A stretch of DNA of 64,000 nt from SYFY01 sp041752315 (GTDB taxonomy: Bacteria > Pseudomonadota > Gammaproteobacteria > Pseudomonadales > Azotimanducaceae), in NCBI GenBank assembly GCA_041752315.1, contig JBGSHJ010000086.1, positions 124,001 through 188,000 on the forward strand, written 5' to 3'. The position numbers and the translations under genes are program-made. Below the pieces are notes generated by a model. It worked only from the letters and a program-made list of their open reading frames with translations. It did no database searches and was not told the DNA's origin. Shown here one piece after another: positions 43,631 to 51,498 of this stretch. The first letter of the stretch is position 1, and each line of letters opens with the position of its first letter.

Positions 43631-45850
43631 TCATGGCGTTGCAGTACTTGCGCGGGTGCAGGCGGTGTCCAGCAACTCCGGGAAGTTCTTGCGATATTCA
43701 CTCTCGCAGAATGCGATGGTGTTGTTGGTCGCCGTGATCACGTACGCCTGGATGGCCTTGGCATCTGCCTCCTGAAGGAGATGGTCGAACTTCGGCATGC
43801 CTTTCGCCTGGAAAGCACCACCCCGCACAATCGCATCCCAGGCCGCGTGCACCGAAGCGCTGGAGTAGCGCAGATCGGGAATACTGCCCGAACTCAATGC
43901 TCCGGCGCCATGACAGACCGCGCAAGAGGAGTGGTACAGCTGTTCGCCGTGCGTCACTTCCTCGGGCGTCGACTTCACCTCCGGGGGCTTGGGCAACGCG
44001 ATGAAGGCTACTTCCCGTTTTGGCAGCTCTGCTTTGCCACCGATTTTCCAGACCAGAATGCGACCTTCCTCGAGCGCGTTGTTGCGATGTCGCGGCATGC
44101 CGGAGGCAAGGCCGTATGCACCACCCCAGCCAGCAACCACAGCGACGTACTGCTCGCCGTCCACGGAATAGCTGATCGGCGCAGCGATGATTCCAACCTG
44201 GACCGGTGTTTCCCATACCAGTTCACCCTTGTCGGCGGTATAGGCAGCGAAGTAACCGTCGGCGCGACCCTGGAAAACCAGGTTGCCTGCAGTGGACAAC
44301 AGCCCACCGTTCCAGGAATTGGAATGCTGTACGCGCCACACTTCTTTCTGGGCGACGGGATCCCAGGCCGCCAGATGACCCTTCACGTCCTGCATGTCGG
44401 CGATCATCGTGTCCGGGTCTTTGCTTGGTATGGTTTCGGCAAAATCAACGCCGGTGTTCCACTCCGTGGGATTGTGCTTGAAGGCATTGTCCTGCCCGTA
44501 TTTGAACGGCAGGTCGAGGACCGGGATGTAGACCAGACCGGTATTGGGGTTGAAGGTCATCGGATGCCAGTTGTGGCCACCATAGGGTGCAGGCCGAATC
44601 TTCTTTGTCTCGTTGGCGTAGTGAGCTTCCGGGTTTTCCACTGGTCGACCGGTCTCGGGGTCCACGTGAGTGGCCCAGTTCACGGGTACGTAGGCCTCCG
44701 CACTGATGAACTGGCCGTTGGTGCGATCAAGTACGTAGAAAAAGCCGTTTTTGGGTGCCTGCATGATGACCTTGCGGGGCTGTCCATCAATCTGCAGGTC
44801 AGCGAGGATCATGTGCTGTACGGCGGTGTAGTCCCAGGTATCACCTGGCGTTGTCTGGTAGTGCCAGACATAACTGCCATCATCGGCGTTCAGAGCGACG
44901 ATCGACGCCAGGAAAAGGTTGTCGCCACCTCCCGGGCTGCGAATGTAGCGATTCCAGGGTGAACCGTTGCCGACCCCGACGTAAACCTGGTTGAGTTCAG
45001 GATCGTATGCCATCGAATCCCACACCGTGCCGCCACCACCGACCTTCCACCAGTCCGTGCCCCGCCAGGTAGCTGCCGCCATATCCATGGTTTTGGAGTC
45101 CTGAGGCTGCGACGGATCACCGGGTACGGTATAAAATCTCCATGCCTGCTCACCGGTCGCCGCGTCGTACGCCGTAACATAACCACGCACGCCATACTCT
45201 GCCCCACCGTTACCGATCAGCACCTTGTCCTTGACCACGCGAGGCGCGCCAGTGATCGTGTAAGGCTTGGTGTTGTCGATGGTCAGTACGTCCCATACGG
45301 GTTTGCCAGTGACCGCATCCAGTGCAACCAGTCGACCATCGATCGTGCCAACGTAGATCTTGCCCTTCCATGCGGCAACTCCGCGATTCACCACATCACA
45401 GCAGGCATACTTGGCCCACTCGCGTGGCACCTGTGGGTCGTATTCCCACAACAACTCGCCGGTCTTGGCATTGTGCGCCCAGACCACCGACCACGAACCG
45501 GATGTGTACATCACGCCATCGATGACCAACGGGGTCGCTTCGAGACCACGCCGGGTACTGGTATCCCAGTGCCAGGCCAGGCCCAGTTGGCCGACGTTGT
45601 CCGTGTTGATCTGATCGAGTGGGCTGTAACGCTGCTCATCATAGGTGCGACCGGTCGACATCCAGTTGCCGGGTTCGCTGTTGGCGTTGGTAATGCGGGC
45701 GCCGTCCACATTGGCAGACCCGCCCGGACCGGCTGCGGCTGCAGGTGCCGCGTCGGGAGAGGCGGAGGCCTCGGGAGCAGCGGACTGTTCCTGCGAACAC
45801 GCTGCAATGGTGCAAAGAGTGAAAGCGATCACAAAACCGCGGACCGTCAT
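43631..45850 (-). CDS. PQQ-dependent quinohemoprotein alcohol dehydrogenase, predicted lipoprotein
   Basis: Type II quinohemoprotein dehydrogenases oxidise alcohols in the periplasm with PQQ and pass electrons to a fused cytochrome c. The 739-residue product begins MTVRGFVIAFTLCTIAACSQEQ, a lipoprotein signal with Cys18. An Ala/Pro/Ser-rich tether and an eight-bladed PQQ propeller follow, with the vicinal cysteines Cys150-Cys151 (YACCDVV) and repeated WxxDP-type blades. The C-terminal heme domain has CAVCH at 643-647. The ATG at 45850 has a GGGGGG-containing ribosome site. No PQQ synthesis genes are in the window. Confidence 0.93.
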   Translation of the reverse strand: MTVRGFVIAFTLCTIAACSQEQSAAPEASASPDAAPAAAAGPGGSANVDGARITNANSEPGNWMSTGRTYDEQRYSPLDQINTDNVGQLGLAWHWDTSTRRGLEATPLVIDGVMYTSGSWSVVWAHNAKTGELLWEYDPQVPREWAKYACCDVVNRGVAAWKGKIYVGTIDGRLVALDAVTGKPVWDVLTIDNTKPYTITGAPRVVKDKVLIGNGGAEYGVRGYVTAYDAATGEQAWRFYTVPGDPSQPQDSKTMDMAAATWRGTDWWKVGGGGTVWDSMAYDPELNQVYVGVGNGSPWNRYIRSPGGGDNLFLASIVALNADDGSYVWHYQTTPGDTWDYTAVQHMILADLQIDGQPRKVIMQAPKNGFFYVLDRTNGQFISAEAYVPVNWATHVDPETGRPVENPEAHYANETKKIRPAPYGGHNWHPMTFNPNTGLVYIPVLDLPFKYGQDNAFKHNPTEWNTGVDFAETIPSKDPDTMIADMQDVKGHLAAWDPVAQKEVWRVQHSNSWNGGLLSTAGNLVFQGRADGYFAAYTADKGELVWETPVQVGIIAAPISYSVDGEQYVAVVAGWGGAYGLASGMPRHRNNALEEGRILVWKIGGKAELPKREVAFIALPKPPEVKSTPEEVTHGEQLYHSSCAVCHGAGALSSGSIPDLRYSSASVHAAWDAIVRGGAFQAKGMPKFDHLLQEADAKAIQAYVITATNNTIAFCESEYRKNFPELLDTACTRASTATP

Positions 45851-46007
45851 AGTTGTTCCCCCCACTGATATACGGTTAGCCCCGCGAGTGTACCAGCATT
45901 GATGCGGCGGATAGGACCACGCGATGCGTGCCCGGAAGCGGTCGCGCGCACCGCCTGAGGTGACCCCGGTCACGATTCGCGAACACGCACCACGGCACAA
46001 TGTGCAG

Positions 46008-46688
46008 ATGCAGACTTTTGCCGTACAGACCAGTGGATTTTCCCGTTTCGAGCTTTTTACCGCCGCTGCGGCGATCTGGCTTGGTCTGGGTTTTGTCAGT
46101 CTGTTTCTTGAAGCGCATCACATCGTTGCTGATGTCCACGAGCGGGTTTCGAAGGCGCTCGAAAACAGCCCACTGCTCTGGTTCGCCGTCGAAGTTGATG
46201 GCCGGGAGGTTGTTCTGCATGGCGCTGCAGCAACGGATGCAGATGCGGCCGAGGCGCTGTCCAGGGTGCGGCGGGAGCAGGCCGTAGGAAACGTTCACTC
46301 CCGGCTTGTCACCCTGCCGGCGGCATCGCGCTGCCAACAGCAACTCGATGCATTCAGCCAGGACAATCCGATTCGCTTCAAGACCGGTAGCGAAGAACTC
46401 GAAGAAGGTGGTTTCGAAGCGCTTGAACGCATGGCCGTGGCCATTCGCCATTGCAGTCACCAGGTTGAAGTGGCCGCCCACACCGGGCTTCGGGGAGACA
46501 TCACCATCAATCAACAACTCTCCGCCCGTCGCGCCGATGTAGTTGCAAGATACCTGGTTCGATCAGGTGTGGCTGTCCGCCAGATTCTCGTGGTTGGCCA
46601 TGGAGAGACTCAGCCGGTGATCGCTGGCGAGACTGCAGGGATAACCAATGAACGAGTCACCTTCAGGGTGTCGGGAGCATCGGCGTGA
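46008..46688 (+). CDS. OmpA-family envelope protein with N-terminal membrane anchor
   Basis: The product of about 226 residues starts with a basic stretch and one membrane helix (FELFTAAAAIWLGLGFVSLF). A region with weak BON-like character follows (WFAVEVDGREVVLHGAAATDADAAEAL), then a C-terminal OmpA peptidoglycan-binding domain (IRFKTGSEELEEGGFEALERM, INQQLSARRADVVARYLVRSGV, GHGETQPV). The start is uncertain: an ATG at 45924 would add 28 Arg-rich residues. Its stop overlaps the next gene's GTG start as GTGA. The two probably form one envelope unit. Function unknown. Confidence 0.85.
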   Translation: MQTFAVQTSGFSRFELFTAAAAIWLGLGFVSLFLEAHHIVADVHERVSKALENSPLLWFAVEVDGREVVLHGAAATDADAAEALSRVRREQAVGNVHSRLVTLPAASRCQQQLDAFSQDNPIRFKTGSEELEEGGFEALERMAVAIRHCSHQVEVAAHTGLRGDITINQQLSARRADVVARYLVRSGVAVRQILVVGHGETQPVIAGETAGITNERVTFRVSGASA

Positions 46689-47341
46689 TCTATCTTGTCA
46701 GCCAGATCTTCATTTATCTTGCCATGGCGATTGCCACCGGCGTAGTCACAGGCTGGCTGCTGGCTCAATCAAGTAGCCGGTCTGCGCTTGCGAGTGTCGC
46801 CACACACGTCAGCCAGTTGCGCCGCGACCTCGAGCGTCGCAATGAGGCGCTGGTGGTGGCAGAAAAGAAGGTGACAGAGCTGGCTGCGCTTGCCGCAGTA
46901 CCAAGGGAGTCTCCGGCACTCGCCCAGATCGCTACTGAACTGCGTGGGCAGTGCGAAGTGCAGGCCAGGCAGATCAACGATTTCCAGGTCGAACTGGCGC
47001 GAGTGCGACAGGAGCACAGTGCATCCCGTGCAGGGGAAGAGGCCAGTAACAACCTGATCACGGCACTGCATACCGAAATAGCCCGACTGCGGCAGGAACT
47101 CCAGCAGAGAAGCACAGTGCAACCAAAGCAGAGTGCAGCGCTGGAGCTTGCCAACAAGGAACTGGAGGGCCGATTGGTCCGCAAACTCAGTGAAGTGGAT
47201 CGGCTGGAACAGGCGTTGGCGGCCGAAGAGCGGCGAATTCGCGAACTCGAGCGTGAGAGAGACTTGCAAAACAAGTCTCTGCACGTTCTGCATCAACAGC
47301 TCGAGATGGAAAGGGAGCTGCCGCACAGGGCTGCGGGCTGA
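46685..47341 (+). CDS. Membrane-anchored coiled-coil protein
   Basis: A 218-residue protein with one N-terminal helix (YLVSQIFIYLAMAIATGVVTGWLLA). About 170 residues of highly charged heptad-like sequence follow (RRDLERRNEALVVAEKKVTELAAL, QRSTVQPKQSAALELANKELEGRL, RIRELERERDLQNKSLHVL), predicting a long coiled coil. No enzyme motif is seen. Orientation of the coil (cytoplasm or periplasm) is unclear; the positive residues after the helix favour the cytoplasm. It is coupled by GTGA to the OmpA-domain gene and likely works with it. Confidence 0.8.
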   Translation: MIYLVSQIFIYLAMAIATGVVTGWLLAQSSSRSALASVATHVSQLRRDLERRNEALVVAEKKVTELAALAAVPRESPALAQIATELRGQCEVQARQINDFQVELARVRQEHSASRAGEEASNNLITALHTEIARLRQELQQRSTVQPKQSAALELANKELEGRLVRKLSEVDRLEQALAAEERRIRELERERDLQNKSLHVLHQQLEMERELPHRAAG

Positions 47342-47399
47342 GGACCGGATCAGTTCCTGGTGCGGCTCAGTGGATCAGGCCCTGGATCGACCTTGTGGA

Positions 47400-47618
47400 T
47401 CAGCGATGCTGTTCCAGATGCGCCCACCCGTCCACCTCCGCGATGATCTCGTCGAACAGCTTGGTAGCTGCCGCCTTGATATCACCGCCACTGATCTGAA
47501 CGCTGCGCGAACTGAGTCCGGGAATGCGAGCGATCATGGTGGTACCGGAAACCGAGTAGATGCCGGGGTATTTCTTGCCGTTGCGTACTATCGGCATCTG
47601 AGTTGGAGGGACGATCAT
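47400..47618 (-). CDS. Small conserved-looking hypothetical protein
   Basis: A 72-residue frame (MIVPPTQMPIVRNGKKYPGIY, VSGTTMIARIPGLSSR, IKAAATKLFDEIIAEVDGWAHLEQ). The first half looks beta-rich and the second half amphipathic helical, which is typical of a folded small domain. No family is recognised. It lies 41 bases downstream of an MFS gene on the same strand and convergent to the coiled-coil gene. Codon use is similar to neighbours. Confidence 0.55.
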   Translation of the reverse strand: MIVPPTQMPIVRNGKKYPGIYSVSGTTMIARIPGLSSRSVQISGGDIKAAATKLFDEIIAEVDGWAHLEQHR

Positions 47619-47659
47619 GTTAACTCCGAAGAAGCGGTCTTTTCCCTATTCTCCCGAAG

Positions 47660-48910
47660 CTAGGCCCGCCTTTCCAGTGCCGATGCAGGATGTCCTCTAC
47701 CATTGACGACAAGAGGATGGCGGACGCAGACGGCGTAGATGACCACAATGAACAGCAGGCAACCAACCGAGACCGCAACCGCTGATCCAAATGGCTCGGC
47801 AAGGCCACCGAGAAACAGACCACCAAGCGGTCCGAGACTGTAGCCGATGGCATGGATGCCCATGACTCGACCGCGCAGGTGATCGGGCACCGTCAACTGC
47901 ATCACGCCCATCGAAGTGACCATGAATACCGATGACAGTGTGGCTGCCAGTAAGGTGCAGATCAGCGCTGCAGCCAGCCAGCCGGCTGCTGCCACCCAAC
48001 CAAAGGTCAACGTCACGACCGCAGTCGCCAGGGCACACCCGAACATGATCCATCCCAGCCTTTCGTGTTGCTGGAAACCACTGGCTGCAAACGTGCCGAC
48101 AACACTTCCGAGACCTCCCATCGCCAGGAGGTAACCATAAGCCTGTTCGTCGCCACCCAGTGCTGAGGCGAACACCGGCATGATTTGTGTGTAGGAGTTG
48201 CAGAAGAACATGCCAGCAAAGGTGACGATCAGAAGCGGTGCAAAGACCTCGCTCGCTGCAATGAAACGAAATCCTTCGACCATCTGCCTGAGCGGGCTCA
48301 GCGTGGCGACTACGGGCACATGCACCCGGATGCCTGAAATTACCGCAAACATGACCAGATAACCAATCGCACCCAGCGCGAACAGCAGCCAGGTGCCGCA
48401 GGTGGCGATCAGAATCCCTCCAAACGCCGGCATCGCCATTCGTGTTGATTGCCAGATGAAGGCATTCAACGCGGTTGCGTTCATGAAGGCTGCCCGATCC
48501 ACCAGCAGGGCGTAGATCGAAACTCTGGCCGGCCAGTCCAGACCGGTTATCAGGCTTATGCTTGCAACGATAGTGAGCACTTGCCAGAGGTTGATTGAAT
48601 CGGTTGCATCGAGCACCGCCAGCAGGGCCAGCAGCATCGCCGTCAGCAGCGAGGTACCCATCATGATGAGGCGCTTGTCGACACGGTCTGCAATCACTCC
48701 GCCAGCCAGTGTCATCAGGATGTTGGGCAGCGCAATGGCAGCTCCCAGCAAGCCCAGGTGCCAGGCTGACTCTGTGAGCTGAAACACCAGCCATCCCTGC
48801 GCAAGCACCGTGAGCTGTGAAGCACCGACAGATGCAAACGAGGCCAGCCAATAACGGCGATAAAGGGGAAAGCCCAGCGCCGGAAATCGGTTGGAGAGAA
48901 AATTGTTCAT
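47660..48910 (-). CDS. MFS transporter, EntS-like (MFS_3) family
   Basis: A 416-residue membrane protein with about 12 hydrophobic segments. Landmarks of the EntS-like group of major facilitator proteins are FPLYRRYWLASFASVGASQLTVLAQGWLVFQLT, GGVIADRVDKR between helices 2 and 3, and VPDHLRGRVMGIHAIGYSLGPLGG in the second half. The direction is probably export. The substrate is unknown. Two related transporters are encoded at 50261-51463 and 58511-59764. It is divergent from the phosphodiesterase-like gene, with 42 bases between starts. Confidence 0.9.
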   Translation of the reverse strand: MNNFLSNRFPALGFPLYRRYWLASFASVGASQLTVLAQGWLVFQLTESAWHLGLLGAAIALPNILMTLAGGVIADRVDKRLIMMGTSLLTAMLLALLAVLDATDSINLWQVLTIVASISLITGLDWPARVSIYALLVDRAAFMNATALNAFIWQSTRMAMPAFGGILIATCGTWLLFALGAIGYLVMFAVISGIRVHVPVVATLSPLRQMVEGFRFIAASEVFAPLLIVTFAGMFFCNSYTQIMPVFASALGGDEQAYGYLLAMGGLGSVVGTFAASGFQQHERLGWIMFGCALATAVVTLTFGWVAAAGWLAAALICTLLAATLSSVFMVTSMGVMQLTVPDHLRGRVMGIHAIGYSLGPLGGLFLGGLAEPFGSAVAVSVGCLLFIVVIYAVCVRHPLVVNGRGHPASALERRA

Positions 48911-48952
48911 GCTGCTGGGTATAGTAAGTCGAACTCACGGCCAGGTGCCTCC

Positions 48953-50167
48953 ATGACCCGGTGCTTCCTCTTTCTGCTTTGTCTGTTGGCTGGCAAGGTA
49001 TCTGGACTCGACGTTGCGCAGGCGCTGGCACAGGAACCTGTCGTTGTGCTGATTTCCATGGACGGCGTGCGCCACGACTATCCGGCTCGCGATGGTCTGC
49101 CATCGTTTGCCCGAATGCTGGAGGAAGGTGCACACGCCAGCCGGATGACAGCGGTTTACCCATCGAACACGTTCCCCGGGCACGTTTCGCTGGCCACAGG
49201 CACATATCCCGATGTACACGGTGTCATCGACAACAGTTTCATCGATTCGCAGCGTGGGCGTTATTCGATGTCGGACGATGCGAGCTGGCTGTTGGCGGAG
49301 CCTTTATGGATAGCGAGCACTCGCCAGGGCATCACGACGGCGACCTACTTCTGGGTTGGCTCCGAAACGGATTGGCAGGGTCAGAAGCCAAGGTATCGAA
49401 TGGCTCCCTTCGACGGCAGACGCCCCGACTCCGAAAAAACCAGGCAGATCCTGGCCTGGCTCGCGTTGCCCGAATCGTCGCGGCCACGTCTTGTCATGAG
49501 CTATTTCGGCGGCACGGATCACGTGGCCCATCGGTTTGGACCCGATAGCGCCAAAGTTCAGGATCAGCTGATTATCCAGGATTCTGCACTGGGTGCATTG
49601 CTGGATGGCATCGACAGGCTGGGATTGTGGCCCACATTGACGCTCATCGTGGTCAGTGACCACGGCATGACGCCGATGGGCTCTCATATTGATCTGCGTG
49701 CTGCTCTTGATTCCGCCGGGATCGAGGCCGGGATTGTGGGATCGACGGTCGCACATGTTCATCTCAAGGACCCGTCACAGGTCGCATCGGCCCGAACCGT
49801 TCTGTCTGCGCTGAAAAATGTCGAGGTGAGAAGCGGTGATGAGGCCAAACCGCTGCGTATCGCACCGCCTTCGAGGATGGGTGATCTTGTTGTGACGACC
49901 AGACCACCATTTACCTTTGCGAGTGCCGACGGTGCAGAGGGGGTGGCCGAAGACGTGCTCAGCTACTTCGGCTGGGATTTTGGCGGGCACGGGTATGATC
50001 CGCAGCTGCCGGATATGGGTGCCATATTCCTGGCCATGGGTAGGGGTGTTGCCCCCGGGCTCACGATGGACGCTGTGCACCAGGTCGATGTGGCACCTAC
50101 GGTTGCTGCGTTGTTGAACATTGAGCCACCGGCGCAATCGGAAGGTCAGGTCATTCGAATGCAGTGA
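48953..50167 (+). CDS. Ectonucleotide pyrophosphatase/phosphodiesterase-type alkaline phosphatase superfamily protein
   Basis: The 404-residue product has a signal peptide (FLFLLCLLAGKVSGLDVAQALA) and the NPP-type catalytic core. Metal ligand Asp is in VVLISMDGVRHDY, the nucleophile is Thr73 in YPSNTFPGHVSLATGTYPDVHG, and the others are in YFGGTDHVAHRFGP, VVSDHGMTPMG and FGGHGYDP. It is likely a periplasmic phosphodiesterase or pyrophosphatase acting on nucleotides or phospholipid headgroups; the substrate cannot be told. A tandem repeat lies just past the stop. Confidence 0.92.
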   Translation: MTRCFLFLLCLLAGKVSGLDVAQALAQEPVVVLISMDGVRHDYPARDGLPSFARMLEEGAHASRMTAVYPSNTFPGHVSLATGTYPDVHGVIDNSFIDSQRGRYSMSDDASWLLAEPLWIASTRQGITTATYFWVGSETDWQGQKPRYRMAPFDGRRPDSEKTRQILAWLALPESSRPRLVMSYFGGTDHVAHRFGPDSAKVQDQLIIQDSALGALLDGIDRLGLWPTLTLIVVSDHGMTPMGSHIDLRAALDSAGIEAGIVGSTVAHVHLKDPSQVASARTVLSALKNVEVRSGDEAKPLRIAPPSRMGDLVVTTRPPFTFASADGAEGVAEDVLSYFGWDFGGHGYDPQLPDMGAIFLAMGRGVAPGLTMDAVHQVDVAPTVAALLNIEPPAQSEGQVIRMQ

Positions 50168-50210
50168 CTGGCCAGGCGCATGCTGCCGTAGCGAAGGCGC
50201 ACATGCTTAC

Positions 50211-50272
50211 TACAGCTCAGGCACACGCTGGTTACAGCTGAGGCACACGCTGGGTACAGCTCAGGCACTCAT
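50211..50272. repeat. Tandem repeat, nearly three 22-bp units
   Basis: Units at 50211-50232, 50233-50254 and a partial 50255-50272 each start TACAGCTCAGGCACACGC with single-base changes. Each unit carries the short palindrome CAGCTCAG/CAGCTGAG. The array fills the gap between two convergent genes and runs into the last codons of the MFS gene that ends at 50261. Confidence 0.85.
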
Positions 50273-51463
50273 CTGCTGTCGGCGAACATGCCAGAGGCGC
50301 GTGGTGAATATCAGCAGCAATGTGACTGCCAGTGTGCCGATCACCGGAACCCACACGGCATTGCGAGGCCCGAAGGCATCTACACACGCGCCCAGCATGG
50401 CGCTGCCGATCGGCATGCCGCCCATCATGCCCAGAGAAAACACGGAGAGCAGTCGTGCCCGGTGAGACTCCGGGGCAGCTTCCTGCACGATAGAGCGTGA
50501 CATCGTCATGCCCATTCCGCCGCAGACGCCCCACAGATAGATGACGAAATAGAATACCGGCTGCGACAACTCCTGGGTCAGCACGCTGAGCATTGACAGA
50601 CTGACCAGACTGCCGATCAGCAGTGCACGACCGGAGTTTTCGATGCCTCCTCGCCGCATCAGCCAGAAAATTGTCGTGCTGCTGCCCAGCATGTTGGCCG
50701 CGAAGGCCATGGCGATCTCCTGTGAGCTGCCGCCGTAGATGTCCCGGATCATGAGCGGCAGGATGACGATGTAGCTGCCCGCGAAAAAGAGACCGGTTGA
50801 AAAGGCCTGTATCACCGCCGGCCGTATCGTCTCCGATTGCCAGGCCATGCGCAGTCCTTCGGCGATGTCGCGCAGCGGATGTTGCCGCGGCGCCTTGTTT
50901 GCGGCTGGCTCCGCGAGTGGGATTTTCCGGGTCGCCAGAAGCGCGCACAACATCGCCGTACTCTGCAATACCAGCACGATCGTGATACCCACACTCGACG
51001 CCATGGCGCCAATGGCAAAGCCGACGATCTGGATCGAGAACTGGACACCGATGACAAGAATCACCACACGCTGGATTTCCTTGCCGGCAATGCGGTTCAA
51101 CAAGGCGTCCCTGGCCGGTTGTGCAAACGCGCCCAGTGTCCCGCCAAACACCGCCCAACCGATCAGCACACCGTAAGTCAGCTTCCCGTACCAATCCAGC
51201 AGCGCGATCACCAGTGGCGGAAGGAGCATGATGGATTGAATGAACAGCAGCAGCTTCCGCTGATCTACCCGATCACCCAGTACCCCGCCCCACAGCAGCA
51301 GGAACAGCATGGGAATCTGACCGGACATCTGCGCAAAGCCCACCCGGGTTGGCGATTCGAGGAGATAAACAGCAACCAGGTACGGGAAAAGTACCATCTG
51401 GATACCGCCGGGAATGAGGAACAGGGCCGAGCTGGTGAGATACCAGCGGAGACCGGCAGTCAT
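50261..51463 (-). CDS. MFS transporter, EntS-like (MFS_3) family
   Basis: A membrane protein of about 400 residues with 12 predicted helices (WYLTSSALFLIPGGIQMVLFPYLVAVYLL, GGVLGDRVDQRKLLLF, EAAPESHRARLLSVFSLGMMGGMPIG). I chose the ATG at 51463, preceded by AGGTGG; an upstream start at 51532 would run into the polB start region. The substrate is unknown. It is one of three related transporters in 12 kb. Its 3' end lies in a 22-bp tandem repeat. It is divergent from polB, with 35 bases between starts. Confidence 0.9.
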   Translation of the reverse strand: MTAGLRWYLTSSALFLIPGGIQMVLFPYLVAVYLLESPTRVGFAQMSGQIPMLFLLLWGGVLGDRVDQRKLLLFIQSIMLLPPLVIALLDWYGKLTYGVLIGWAVFGGTLGAFAQPARDALLNRIAGKEIQRVVILVIGVQFSIQIVGFAIGAMASSVGITIVLVLQSTAMLCALLATRKIPLAEPAANKAPRQHPLRDIAEGLRMAWQSETIRPAVIQAFSTGLFFAGSYIVILPLMIRDIYGGSSQEIAMAFAANMLGSSTTIFWLMRRGGIENSGRALLIGSLVSLSMLSVLTQELSQPVFYFVIYLWGVCGGMGMTMSRSIVQEAAPESHRARLLSVFSLGMMGGMPIGSAMLGACVDAFGPRNAVWVPVIGTLAVTLLLIFTTRLWHVRRQQMSA

Positions 51464-51498
51464 CGAACCACCTGAAGTTGATAGTGCACAATGTCGGG

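Noticed and set aside
43604..44962. Long plus-strand open frame of 452 codons opposite the PQQ dehydrogenase
   Set aside because: It is an antisense shadow of a clearly recognised gene; its translation is low-complexity and matches no family.
47697..49205. Minus-strand frame of 502 codons across the MFS gene and the phosphodiesterase start
   Set aside because: It is out of frame with the recognised MFS gene and shows no transporter or other motif.
50211..50272. Tandem repeat considered as a CRISPR array
   Set aside because: Units are directly adjacent without spacers, and no cas gene is in the window.
51464..51498. Possible LexA box upstream of polB
   Set aside because: No CTGT-N8-ACAG pattern is visible in the short divergent region.
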